Assembly: GCA_035494015.1 (NCBI GenBank)
Contig: DATJHJ010000007.1
Span: 1-27,116, forward strand
Reading direction: 5' to 3'
Length of the DNA stretch: 27,116 bases
From: CADCTB01 sp035494015
GTDB taxonomy: Bacteria; Actinomycetota; Acidimicrobiia; Acidimicrobiales; AC-14
The notes under the pieces were generated by a model. It was not told where the DNA came from. It searched no databases and was given only the letters and a program-made list of their open reading frames with translations. Every line of letters begins with the position of its first letter. Positions within the stretch are counted from its first letter, which is position 1. Made by a program: the position numbers and the translations under genes. Shown here piece after piece: positions 1 to 5,883 of the stretch.

Positions 1-2
1 CG

Positions 3-113
3 CTACGAGCCCTGGCCAACCGACTCGTCGGCATCCTGCACGGCTGCCTCCGGCACGGAGTCCTTTACGACGAGGAGACCGCATGGGGGCACCGCATGGA
101 AGAAGCCGCTTGA
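3..113 (+). CDS. IS110-family transposase, C-terminal fragment (cut by left edge)
   Basis: An open frame enters from the left edge and stops with TGA at 111-113, giving 37 residues. It reads RALANRLVGILHGCLRHG followed by LYDEETAWGHR. This wording is typical of the extreme C-terminus of IS110/IS116/IS902 transposases, which end in an 'LxNRxVGILHGCL...Y.E..AW' block. These enzymes carry a DEDD catalytic domain and a C-terminal serine-containing domain, and they move circular insertion sequences. Only the tail is visible, so I cannot say whether the gene is intact upstream. IS110 elements often lack clear terminal inverted repeats, and none was seen downstream. The fragment opens a region full of gene relics, which fits an insertion hot spot. 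The family call is from memory of the motif. Confidence 0.7.
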   Translation, partial: LRALANRLVGILHGCLRHGVLYDEETAWGHRMEEAA

Positions 114-256
114 CACGTACGGCCCGTGGGATGTCTAGGTCTAGGTCGCCGGCCCTAGTGAGCCCTCGACCTCGCCCTCCCCTGGCTGCGCGCTACGGAC
201 TGGCGTTGTGGCGTCCGCTGGACGGGCGCGTTCAACAACGATCCTCCTCACGGGCA
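114..256. other. Non-coding gap between the IS110 end and the xseA-like remnant
   Basis: No convincing gene is seen here. A short tandem 'taggtc taggtc' sits near 134-148, shortly behind the transposase stop, and may lie close to the insertion sequence boundary. That is a guess, because the outer end of the element cannot be fixed from this sequence alone. Confidence 0.4.
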
Positions 257-880
257 TCAGTGAGCTGCGAGGGCGACGACGAGAACGACCAGGGCGGCGA
301 TGACCACGGCGGCAACGACCATCCGGCGGCGGTTGCGCTCCTGCAGCCGAGCGACCTCGACCTGGTGGCGCTTGCGGGCATCCTCGGCCTGCCGGGTCGT
401 GCTCACGGCCTCGGCCCGGGCCAGAGCGGCGGCGGCCGCCGACGGGGTGGGAAACGAGCGGGCGGAGTTATGGCCCGGACGAGCTCGGGGACGTCCCAGC
501 AGTGGAGCCCCGACCGGGCCCCGCCTCCTCTCGCCACGACAATGACCTCCGCTCCCCGCCCGCACAGCCGGGCCAGCGGTCGGGCCACATCGGCCGGCGC
601 CGTCGGCCCGCTCATGGCCGCCGTCTCCTCCAGAACCTCGAAGGCGATGGGCGACGATCCCAGCACGGCCAGGATGTCGGCCCGCCCGGCCCCCTCGGAG
701 CCGACGACCAGGCCGATATGCCGGGCCAGGGTTGGCATTCGAAGCCGGCGCTGGGCAGCCAGCTCGCCGGTTGCCCGCAGCTCGACCAACAGCTTCTCCC
801 GGGCCACCACGGCCGCACCACGATGAATCTCAGCGTTCCGTCATCCGGATGAGCTCTCAGGTGCGTACCCCCAGGCGCTG
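257..880 (-). pseudogene. Exonuclease VII large subunit-like (XseA) gene remnant with C-terminal membrane segment
   Basis: Three minus-strand frames together read as one XseA-like protein. About 880-815 gives DDGTLRFIVV, like the end of the OB-fold. About 810-480 gives VAREKLLVEL, then GLVVGSEGAGRADILAVL and the hallmark VVARGGGARSGL. About 480-257 gives ARSFPTPSAAAAAL, a charged helix (RQAEDARKRHQVEV) and a hydrophobic end (VVAAVVIAALVVLVVALAA). Active XseA pairs with XseB to degrade single-stranded DNA. Here the reading frame breaks near 815, where a repeated gtggtg flanks the jump, and again near 470-480. The conserved stretch between the RGGGA block and the FPTPS block (normally a GH.TD-type motif) is missing. 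The N-terminal OB domain is also absent. The membrane tail suggests a short transmembrane variant of the family rather than standard XseA. The gene is almost certainly dead. Confidence 0.7.
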
Positions 881-1316
881 GTCGCCGTACCCGTTCTCCG
901 GCCCGGTCCCGCACAACAGTGCCACGGCTTACTTACGCGCCACGAGATACGCCGCACCAAGGAGAGATTCCAGTAACCCGTCACATCATCAGCGCCCATA
1001 CGCTGGCTTCGAGTTCGTGTTCTTGGAACCCGACGTGCTCGCCGCCTCGCCAACGTGCTGGCAGTCGTCTCCTCTGGCCGTTCGCGGCCAGAGGAGTGGT
1101 CGACTGCTCCCCAGCCCGCCCGCGGTGCCACCTGTCGCTCCTGCCGACGCAGCCCGCTGCTTCAGCGCCCTTGCAGCCGTCCAGCCCGCCGACCTGCCCC
1201 CCGCACTGACCATGGCGATCCCCTACACGGTCCCCACCACCTTGCGCTTTCCAGGCCGCCGACCCCCCCGCAGGCTTCCATTACCCCTGCCCCGGGCGAC
1301 ACGCAGACCTTTCCTG
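881..1316. other. About 430 bases without a recognisable gene
   Basis: Open frames cross this stretch on both strands, but they have low-complexity Pro/Arg/Ser-rich translations with no motif. I see only one clear structure, the perfect hairpin at 1069-1096. The stretch probably contains decayed sequence upstream of the HExxH fragment. Confidence 0.45.
1069..1096. other. Perfect 12-bp hairpin with TTCG loop
   Basis: The arms ctcctctggccg (1069-1080) and cggccagaggag (1085-1096) are exact reverse complements around the loop ttcg. A C(UUCG)G tetraloop would be expected here only with a C-G closing pair; the closing pair is g-c, but the hairpin would still be very stable. No T run follows on either strand, so it is not a classical intrinsic terminator. 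It could be a structured RNA element, a protein-binding palindrome or an insertion-sequence recognition structure. Confidence 0.7.
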
Positions 1317-1511
1317 ATGATCATCAGCACTGGGCGTCGTCTGCTGCCGACAGGCCCCGTTCTGTCCTACCGGGGGGCCTACATCGCGGTCAACCCGTCG
1401 CGGATCGGGCCCTCCGATGCCCGGATGCGCTACGTCGTGGCCCACGAGGTCGGCCATGCCCTCGCCTTCGTCCGCACCGGGAACACGAGCAAATTCAGCG
1501 CCGACGCCTAA
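1317..1511 (+). pseudogene. C-terminal fragment of a zinc metalloprotease-like protein (HEVGH motif)
   Basis: The last 64 residues of a long open frame contain AYIAVNPSRIGPSDARMRYV followed by VAHEVGHALAF, with His43, Glu44 and His47 forming a HExxH zinc site. The segment has high third-position GC, as in real genes of this window, while the sequence before about 1317 looks non-coding. Proteins with 'vNP....R.VVaHEvGHal' are usually secreted or peptidoglycan-linked metallopeptidases with a third ligand further downstream. Here the protein stops 17 residues after the motif, so a third ligand is missing and the fragment is probably inactive. I cannot name the family. A short functional protein starting at the ATG at 1317 is less likely. 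Confidence 0.4.
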
Positions 1512-1788
1512 TGTCTAGAGACCGCATTCTCCGCAGAGTGAACCGCCTGCACTTGACCTCTAGGACGATCGCCTAGTCGTCGAGAACCATTACCGACATG
1601 GAACAGACGACGCCCTGCGTGCTCGTGGATTTTTCGGCCCAGAGTGGTTGAAGCCGACACGCATGATGTACTGTCAATTTCGAGCCCCGCGTGCTGTCGG
1701 CGTGAACTTCTAGCTAACGGTTGAGACTCCCAGACCCATGGTGTATTTCCGTCGGCACGGTCGCTCAAATTCCGATCACACTACACAT
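1512..1788. other. Upstream region of the peptide gene, lower GC
   Basis: No gene is supported here. The region is visibly less GC-rich than the rest of the window, as expected for a promoter. Possible promoter elements are a ttgaga near 1712 and a tatttc 17 bases further on. The match is weak and the transcription start cannot be fixed. Confidence 0.35.
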
Positions 1789-1793
1789 AGGAG
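1789..1793 (+). promoter_or_regulatory. Ribosome binding site of the 59-residue peptide gene
   Basis: AGGAG lies 9 nt before the ATG at 1803. It is a clear Shine-Dalgarno sequence in a window where several genes appear leaderless. It supports 1803 as the real start and suggests efficient translation of the small peptide. Confidence 0.75.
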
Positions 1794-1802
1794 CCGAACC
1801 AC

Positions 1803-1982
1803 ATGCAGAACAATGACTTCACAGTCGAAGAGCTAGACAGCCAGCACACCGCCCAGCTGCCGGGCCGTCAGCTGCTCGCCGCCGTGTCTCTGCTGGGGAT
1901 CCCCCTGGTCGGCCTGGACGGCGTCAACGTGAACGTGGACACCAAGGGCCCGAACTGGCTCGGCTCGATCGGCCAGGTCTAA
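1803..1982 (+). CDS. Putative RiPP-like precursor peptide, 59 residues
   Basis: The ATG with an AGGAG site opens a 59-residue peptide. An acidic, polar N-terminus (MQNNDFTVEELDSQ, residues 1-14) is followed by a hydrophobic middle (QLLAAVSLLGIPLVGL, about 23-38) and a short polar tail with VNVNVD, then KGPNWLGSIGQV to the end. It has no Cys, so lanthipeptide- or sactipeptide-type thioether rings are excluded. A 'V(E)EL' leader, a hydrophobic core and a terminal tail are what one expects of a ribosomal peptide precursor. The gene is followed by an intrinsic terminator and then by a PqqD-like/M50 membrane protease, the usual order when precursor is needed in excess over enzyme. I do not recognise a named family. 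A small membrane-active peptide or a signalling peptide released by the protease are alternatives. Confidence 0.6.
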   Translation: MQNNDFTVEELDSQHTAQLPGRQLLAAVSLLGIPLVGLDGVNVNVDTKGPNWLGSIGQV

Positions 1983-1996
1983 CCACATCCGCTCTC

Positions 1997-2035
1997 CCCG
2001 GCGCGGCGAATCCCAAGCGCCGCGCCGGGGTTTTC
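1997..2035 (+). terminator. Intrinsic terminator/attenuator between peptide gene and M50 protease gene
   Basis: Arms ccccggcgcggcg (1997-2009) and cgccgcgccgggg (2019-2031) pair perfectly over 13 bp around a 9-nt loop and are followed at once by TTTT (2032-2035). It lies 14 nt after the peptide stop codon and 19 nt before the protease ATG. Partial readthrough would give much peptide mRNA and little protease mRNA. Confidence 0.85.
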
Positions 2036-2054
2036 ATCGTCGACCACAACGCCC

Positions 2055-3380
2055 ATGACCACCGTTCTCGCCGAACCAACGGGCTCACGCCCCCCAGACC
2101 GCACCGTCCCCCGCGTGGCGCTGGGCATCGAGCTGCTCGGCGCATACAAGGATTCGGGCTGCGTCGAGCCGCCGTGGATCATCCGTCGGGCGGACGGGCA
2201 GATGCTCGAGGTCTCCCCCCTTTTGCATCGCCTGGCCGCCAGCCTCGACGGCGAGCGGGATCTGGAGGCCGTCGCATCCCGACTGAGCCAGGAGCTGGGA
2301 CGACCGATCAGCGTCGCCAGCGTCGAGTACCTCATCGACACCAAGCTGCGCCCGCTCGGGCTGGTGGCCGATTCGGCCACCGCCGACCCACTGCCTTCGA
2401 GGCAGGCGCTGCTCGGCCTCACCCTGCACGCCGGCGTCGCCCCTGCGCGCCTTGTCCGCGCCGTGACAACGGTGCTGCGTCCATTGTTCCTGCCGGCTCT
2501 CATCGTCGGGGCGTTGGCCGCCCTGGTGTTCGTGGACGTGTGGCTCGTGCTTGGCGGCGGCATTGCGCCGGGGGTCGAACGCCTCATCTCCGAGCCGGCG
2601 CTCCTCCTGCTGGCGGTGGCGCTCACCCTGATGGCCGGCGGCCTTCACGAGCTCGGCCACGCCACGGCGAGCCGCTACGGCGGGGCCGAGCCGGGCGTCA
2701 TCGGCGCCGGCATCTACCTGATCTGGCCCGTCTTCTACAACGATCTGAACGACTCCCACCGCCTGGACCGACGAGGGCGTCTGCGCTGTGATCTGGGCGG
2801 GGTGTACTTCAACGTCGTCTTCATCCTGGTGCTGGCCGGCGTGTACGGGGTGACCGGCTTCGAGCCCCTCGTCGTGGTTCTCGCCGTGCAGCATCTGGCC
2901 ATCCTCCAGCAGTTCCTGCCCTTCGTCCGCCTGGACGGTTACTACGTGGTGAGTGACCTGGCCGGCATCCCCGACCTCTTCGGACGCATCAGGCCCATTC
3001 TCTCCAGCCTGGTTCCGGGACGCTCGCCGGCGAAGGCCGTGACCGTGCTCAAGCCCAAGGCTCGCGCCATCGTCACCGCGTGGGTGCTGACCACCGTTCC
3101 CCTTCTGATGGCCTCCTTGCTGTTCATAGCCATCCGGCTGCCTTCGCTCGTGGCCACGACGGGCAGGTCGATCGGCGATCAATCGACTGCCCTGCTCGCC
3201 GCGCTGCGGCATGGTGCGGTGCAGGGGGCAGCGCTCAGCGGTCTACAGCTTGTGCTGCTGGCCGTCCCAGTCGTCGGCATCGCGGTGACGATGGCGCGGG
3301 CCGTGGACCGGGGCCGCCGCACCTCTGTCCATCGTCGGCTGGGAAGGCTCATTCTGAGCTTCGGGGCACCCAGAGGGTGA
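2055..3380 (+). CDS. Membrane M50 (site-2-protease-like) metalloprotease with N-terminal PqqD-like domain
   Basis: The 441-residue protein starts with a soluble region (about 35-105) resembling PqqD-like peptide-binding domains: W-I-I-R, then EVSPLLHRLAASLDGERDL and a final 'LRPLGLV'. Residues about 145-415 hold roughly six membrane segments. The zinc site HELGH is at 198-202 inside the second segment. The second M50 motif is VRLDGYY at 291-297, where Asp294 is the expected third ligand. No PDZ domain is seen, unlike RseP. M50 proteases cut substrates within or near the membrane, and PqqD-type domains bind leader peptides of RiPP precursors. This supports the adjacent 59-residue peptide as substrate. 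Known proteins annotated 'putative peptide zinc metalloprotease' (YydH-like) have this kind of architecture. The Shine-Dalgarno sequence before the ATG is weak, and expression may depend on readthrough of the terminator. The domain calls are from motif reading. Confidence 0.8.
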   Translation: MTTVLAEPTGSRPPDRTVPRVALGIELLGAYKDSGCVEPPWIIRRADGQMLEVSPLLHRLAASLDGERDLEAVASRLSQELGRPISVASVEYLIDTKLRPLGLVADSATADPLPSRQALLGLTLHAGVAPARLVRAVTTVLRPLFLPALIVGALAALVFVDVWLVLGGGIAPGVERLISEPALLLLAVALTLMAGGLHELGHATASRYGGAEPGVIGAGIYLIWPVFYNDLNDSHRLDRRGRLRCDLGGVYFNVVFILVLAGVYGVTGFEPLVVVLAVQHLAILQQFLPFVRLDGYYVVSDLAGIPDLFGRIRPILSSLVPGRSPAKAVTVLKPKARAIVTAWVLTTVPLLMASLLFIAIRLPSLVATTGRSIGDQSTALLAALRHGAVQGAALSGLQLVLLAVPVVGIAVTMARAVDRGRRTSVHRRLGRLILSFGAPRG

Positions 3381-3384
3381 CGAA

Positions 3385-3606
3385 ATGCAGTCAGAAGTAG
3401 CAATCAGATCAGCGAGAACGGAGGCGGGGATGGCATCAAAGCGTCTCGAGAAATTCGCCATTCGCAAGCGGGCAGACGCCATGATCAGAGATCGCAGGAG
3501 AATCGAGCGCCTCGACGACAGGCTTCGTGGGAGCCGCCCACCAGCGGACATGGCGGAGATGCTCGATGGCGATCGTTTATCGCCAGCGGATCGGGCAAAC
3601 CGGTGA
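3385..3606 (+). CDS. Small basic hypothetical protein downstream of the M50 gene
   Basis: The 73-residue frame begins 4 nt after the protease stop codon. A second ATG at 3430 is preceded by GGAGG with a 5-nt spacer and would give 58 residues beginning MASKRLEKFAIRKRAD, so the start is uncertain. The protein is highly charged, with many Arg/Lys in a probable helix (RKRADAMIRDRRRIERLDDR) and an acidic end. It has no membrane segment and no motif I recognise. Its position suggests co-transcription with the peptide/protease pair, possibly as a regulator or accessory factor, but this is inference from spacing alone. It could be a chance frame. Confidence 0.4.
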   Translation: MQSEVAIRSARTEAGMASKRLEKFAIRKRADAMIRDRRRIERLDDRLRGSRPPADMAEMLDGDRLSPADRANR

Positions 3607-3842
3607 CAGTGTCAGATCGTTCTCGAAACGCTGCATTTTCTCGCCGGCCAACGAGGGGAGTCCAACCACAGCGTCCTCCCGTCGCCTTGTAGCCGGCCGT
3701 GCTCGATCGACAACGATGCCTGGCCGCGGTGGCGGCCTACATGGCTGAAGCGGCCCGGCGGGGAGAGCATCCCGGCCTCGTCGGATATGCGCGTGATGCC
3801 GCCCGCAGGGGATGGCCGTCGCGAACGACGGTCACCGTGCAC
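3607..3842. other. Gap with a possible gene fragment, about 3699-3842
   Basis: A plus-strand frame from a GTG at 3699 reads CLAAVAAYMAEAARRGEH and then GYARDAARRGWPSRTTVTVHL. This resembles a helix-turn-helix-like repeat of the form 'Y.......GWPS..TV...F'. After about 3845 it runs antisense into the integrase relic and loses sense. It may be the 5' end of a gene cut at the junction with the integrase remnant. I cannot assign a function. Confidence 0.25.
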
Positions 3843-4592
3843 CTAAGCGAGTCTCCGAAGAAATCTGCCATTAGCGACGGAACGCCGAACCCTTTGTTGC
3901 TCGAGGTCCAGCATCACGACCTCCCTCCGTCGTAGGCACCAGGCATAGGCGACCTTGAAGGCGGTGACGTCCCGCAAGAGAGGCAACCACACCCTTGTTT
4001 CCGGACTGCCGGGCCTGCGCGACCCGATCATCGGCATAGTCGAAGAGGCGCTGGAGCTCCGCCTCGGTGAGGGCCCGGCGCTCCGGGCGGCCTTCGCTGT
4101 CAGCCGAGTGCTGAGCGGTATGCCACTCGAAGCAGATCTGGGTCGGGTGGGTACCAAACATCTGTTCGCACACAGACGTCCAGGCGTAGCGGGGGTCGCT
4201 GGCGAACTCGAGAAAGAGCCGGATGGCGCACTGGTAGCCCCGGACTGTCGAAAGGGCTGCGGGGGAGTCGCCGCCGCGCAGCTCCGAGGTGAAGGACTCC
4301 AGGTCCTGGGGTGTCCACGACCACGGGTACTCGGCTGAGAACCGTTGAAGGCGGCGGATCAGCGCGAGTCGGTCCTCGATCGTTTCACGACGCAGGTTCC
4401 GACTGAGCTGCTGGTCCCGCACCCGGCCAGCATCTCGTCGAAGACCTGATCCTCGGGCCTGAGCAGCGGCACTGCACGCTCGGTCAGTAACGCCGGTGCG
4501 CCGCCGGGGACCCTCCATGATCCACCCACAGTCCCTCCGGTGCGGCTGAAGCTGGCGCACGAACCTTCCATCGGATGCAAGGCCACGTGCAA
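3843..4592 (-). pseudogene. Tyrosine recombinase/integrase, frameshifted and C-terminally truncated
   Basis: Read on the minus strand, three frames join into one phage-type integrase. About 4499-4421 gives LLRPEDQVFDEMLAG. About 4420-4000 gives RDQQLSRNLRRETIEDR, then WSWTPQDLESFTSEL, STVRGYQ, CAIRLFLEFASDPRYAW and LTEAELQRLFDYADD. About 3995-3843 gives LRDVTAFKVAYAWCLRRRE and VMLDL. The first shift fits a one-base loss in a Trp codon near 4420, since tgcggg replaces an expected tggcggg. The second fits one extra base near 3990 within gcctctcttgcg. The sequence stops after the Arg-bearing 'LRRRE' block, so the HxxR and Tyr motifs of the catalytic domain are gone. The intact family integrates phages and islands or acts on gene cassettes, so this is a scar of an old mobile element. 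Confidence 0.8.
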
Positions 4593-4803
4593 ACGGGCAG
4601 GTCAGCGCGCTCGGACGATCGGCCGGCGCGGACCCTCTTCGACTCCACTGCGCTGCACCTGATCGGAAGACTCCCTGGTCGGAGCCCACCGCGCGAGCAC
4701 AAATGAGTACTTGCAACTGGTGCAATCCATGTAGGTTGACCGCCCATAATGCTCGTTATGTCAGGTCGCTGAGAGCATCGTCGATGGCGCTTATGTCAGG
4801 TCG
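4593..4803. other. Intergenic region with duplicated mazF 3' sequence
   Basis: No gene is supported. The part next to the toxin gene (4756-4803) repeats pieces of the toxin 3' end, described separately. The stretch 4746-4760 (cataa...ttatg) is an imperfect palindrome. Confidence 0.5.
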
Positions 4804-4842
4804 CTACAGGCCCAGGATGAGAGCGAGAGCATCATCGATGGC
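4756..4842. repeat. Interleaved direct repeats at the 3' end of the MazF-like gene
   Basis: The 15-mer ttatgtcaggtcgct occurs at 4756-4770 and again at 4791-4805. The 18-mer gagagcatcgtcgatggc at 4771-4788 returns at 4825-4842 with one mismatch. Read on the minus strand, the toxin ends AIDDALALILGL-stop, and 21 nt later the sequence again reads AIDDALSDLT-stop. The tail of the toxin gene has therefore been partly copied behind its own stop codon. Confidence 0.8.
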
Positions 4843-5109
4843 CCGCAGCTCCCTTTCGTCGAGCCGGCCGGCAGCGCGACCAAGTCGCTGGGGGTCCACC
4901 ACGGTCGTCTGCTCAACGATGACCCGGGTCTCGCGCCCGTCGAGGGTGATCGTGGGCCTGAAGCTCGCCGGGAGGGCGCCGGTGGAGGTCGGCACGACGA
5001 GTGTCGTCGAAAGGTTCAGGAACTCATCGGCCTGCACGACGACTGCGTAACGGGCTCCGCGCTGCTCGTGTCCTCGGGCACGCAGATGGAAAACCTCACC
5101 CCGTACCAT
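4804..5109 (-). CDS. MazF/PemK-type endoribonuclease toxin
   Basis: The 101-residue protein has the MazF layout: MVRGEVFHL at the N-terminus (strand 1), GARYAVVVQADEF (residues 18-30), TTLVVPTST (35-43), TRVIVEQTTVVD (61-72) and a C-terminal helix ELRAIDDALALILGL. Such toxins are small SH3-barrel dimers that cut mRNA or tRNA at short sequences when their antitoxin is degraded. Gly18-Arg20 and Thr43 lie at the usual active-site positions. I chose the ATG at 5109 because the longer frame runs back into the antitoxin gene. The antitoxin stop codon lies one base before this start, so the two are translationally coupled. The 3' end is flanked by a partial copy of itself. Confidence 0.85.
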   Translation of the reverse strand: MVRGEVFHLRARGHEQRGARYAVVVQADEFLNLSTTLVVPTSTGALPASFRPTITLDGRETRVIVEQTTVVDPQRLGRAAGRLDERELRAIDDALALILGL

Positions 5110-5110
5110 C

Positions 5111-5380
5111 TCAGTCCACGAGCCCAGGCGCGAGGTCGGCCATCTGCTCGCGGATGATTCGCATCTCCTCACGGTCGCCCTCGTCGGCCCCGACGCGCCG
5201 TACTTCCTCGCGAAGAGCAGAGCGGGTTCGCCGGCGTGCGGCCGCCTCGCGAAGAGCGGTGCGCACGGCCTCGGAGTCGCTCATTCCGCCGGCGCGCACG
5301 ACGTCGAGCGCGGCGGCTGATGCGTCATCGAGGCGCACGTGCAGTGATCGGGCCACGCCGCGCAACGTAGCACGAATCAT
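5111..5380 (-). CDS. Ribbon-helix-helix antitoxin of the MazF-like toxin
   Basis: The 89-residue protein has a short N-terminal strand SLHVRLDDAS (12-21) followed by two helices with GGMSDSEAVRTALREAA (31-47), the pattern of a ribbon-helix-helix DNA-binding domain. The Arg/Glu-rich C-terminal half (48-89) would wrap the toxin. Antitoxins of this type neutralise the toxin and repress their own operon. The ATG at 5380 sits within an inverted repeat that is a likely operator. Longer in-frame starts exist upstream, but they add no recognisable sequence. The first few residues are uncertain, since a GTG at codon 9 would also leave the domain intact. Confidence 0.8.
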   Translation of the reverse strand: MIRATLRGVARSLHVRLDDASAAALDVVRAGGMSDSEAVRTALREAAARRRTRSALREEVRRVGADEGDREEMRIIREQMADLAPGLVD

Positions 5381-5386
5381 GCTACG
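5366..5386. promoter_or_regulatory. Inverted repeat over the RHH antitoxin start, probable operator
   Basis: cgtagca (5366-5372) and tgctacg (5380-5386) are perfect 7-bp arms around a 7-nt spacer, and they overlap the antitoxin ATG at 5380-5378. RHH antitoxins commonly bind such palindromes to autorepress. The position at the start codon suggests that transcription begins close to or at the ATG. Confidence 0.6.
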
Positions 5387-5472
5387 GCTGCGCTGTTCAC
5401 GCCTCAGCCTCACTGCCAACGCCAACCGAATCCGCGCCGGCCCGGAGCCGGCCTTCGAACGCCGGAGGACGG

Positions 5473-5883
5473 TCAGGCGGTCAGTGACGCCTGGTCAAGC
5501 TCGATCCCGACGACCCGGGCCACCCTCGAGAGGTCAGCGTCTTGGGAAAGGATCGTCGCTTCATGGCGACGGGCCACAGAGGCGATGAGGCAGTCGACCA
5601 TTCCCCGTGGCGTGACCCCCGCCCGCCGGCATCGACGGTAGATGCGGGCAGCAGCGTCGAAGTCGGCTGCCGTGTCGAGCGCGAGGAGATCGAAGCGCAG
5701 GAGGAGCCGACGCAGGGCTCGTTCGCGGTGATCGTCACGAGCGCCGGCCAAGACCTCCATGAGGACCGGCTCGGTGACCGCCAGCGGCCCCTCAGCGCGG
5801 ATCAGCTCCGTCAGCCGTTGGTCGACGGTACTGCCCGTCGCCCGGTCGTATTCGACCCAAGCCGATGTGTCGGCGAGGATCAC
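5473..5883 (-). CDS. VapC-type PIN-domain ribonuclease toxin
   Basis: The 136-residue protein begins VILADTSAWVEY, and the other conserved acids follow: Glu43 in LMEVLAG, Asp97 in GMVDCLIASVA, and Asp115/Asp117 in SQDADL. Asp5, Glu43, Asp97 and Asp115 or Asp117 form the Mg2+ site of PIN-domain RNases, which cut tRNA or rRNA. The start is GTG at 5883. It overlaps the antitoxin stop in a GTGA junction, which fixes the start well and couples translation. The length is normal for VapC and no lesion is seen. Together with the module just downstream, this makes two complete toxin-antitoxin pairs in tandem on one strand. Confidence 0.9.
   Translation of the reverse strand: MILADTSAWVEYDRATGSTVDQRLTELIRAEGPLAVTEPVLMEVLAGARDDHRERALRRLLLRFDLLALDTAADFDAAARIYRRCRRAGVTPRGMVDCLIASVARRHEATILSQDADLSRVARVVGIELDQASLTA

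Noticed and set aside
1069..1096. The 12-bp hairpin as an intrinsic terminator
   Set aside because: No T run follows the stem on either strand.
1508..1768. Minus-strand ORF upstream of the peptide gene
   Set aside because: No motif and mixed composition; the stretch is better explained as promoter region.
1803..1982. Reading the 59-residue peptide as a lanthipeptide, sactipeptide or lasso precursor
   Set aside because: No Cys, no double-Gly leader typical of class II systems, and no LanM, radical SAM or lasso cyclase gene nearby.
2085..3212. Minus-strand frame opposite the M50 protease
   Set aside because: Gln/Glu/His-rich low-complexity translation with no recognisable domain; the plus strand holds HELGH and membrane segments.
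2055..3380. Reading the M50 protein as RseP or SpoIVFB
   Set aside because: No PDZ or CBS domain; the PqqD-like N-terminus and the small peptide neighbour point to a peptide-processing type.
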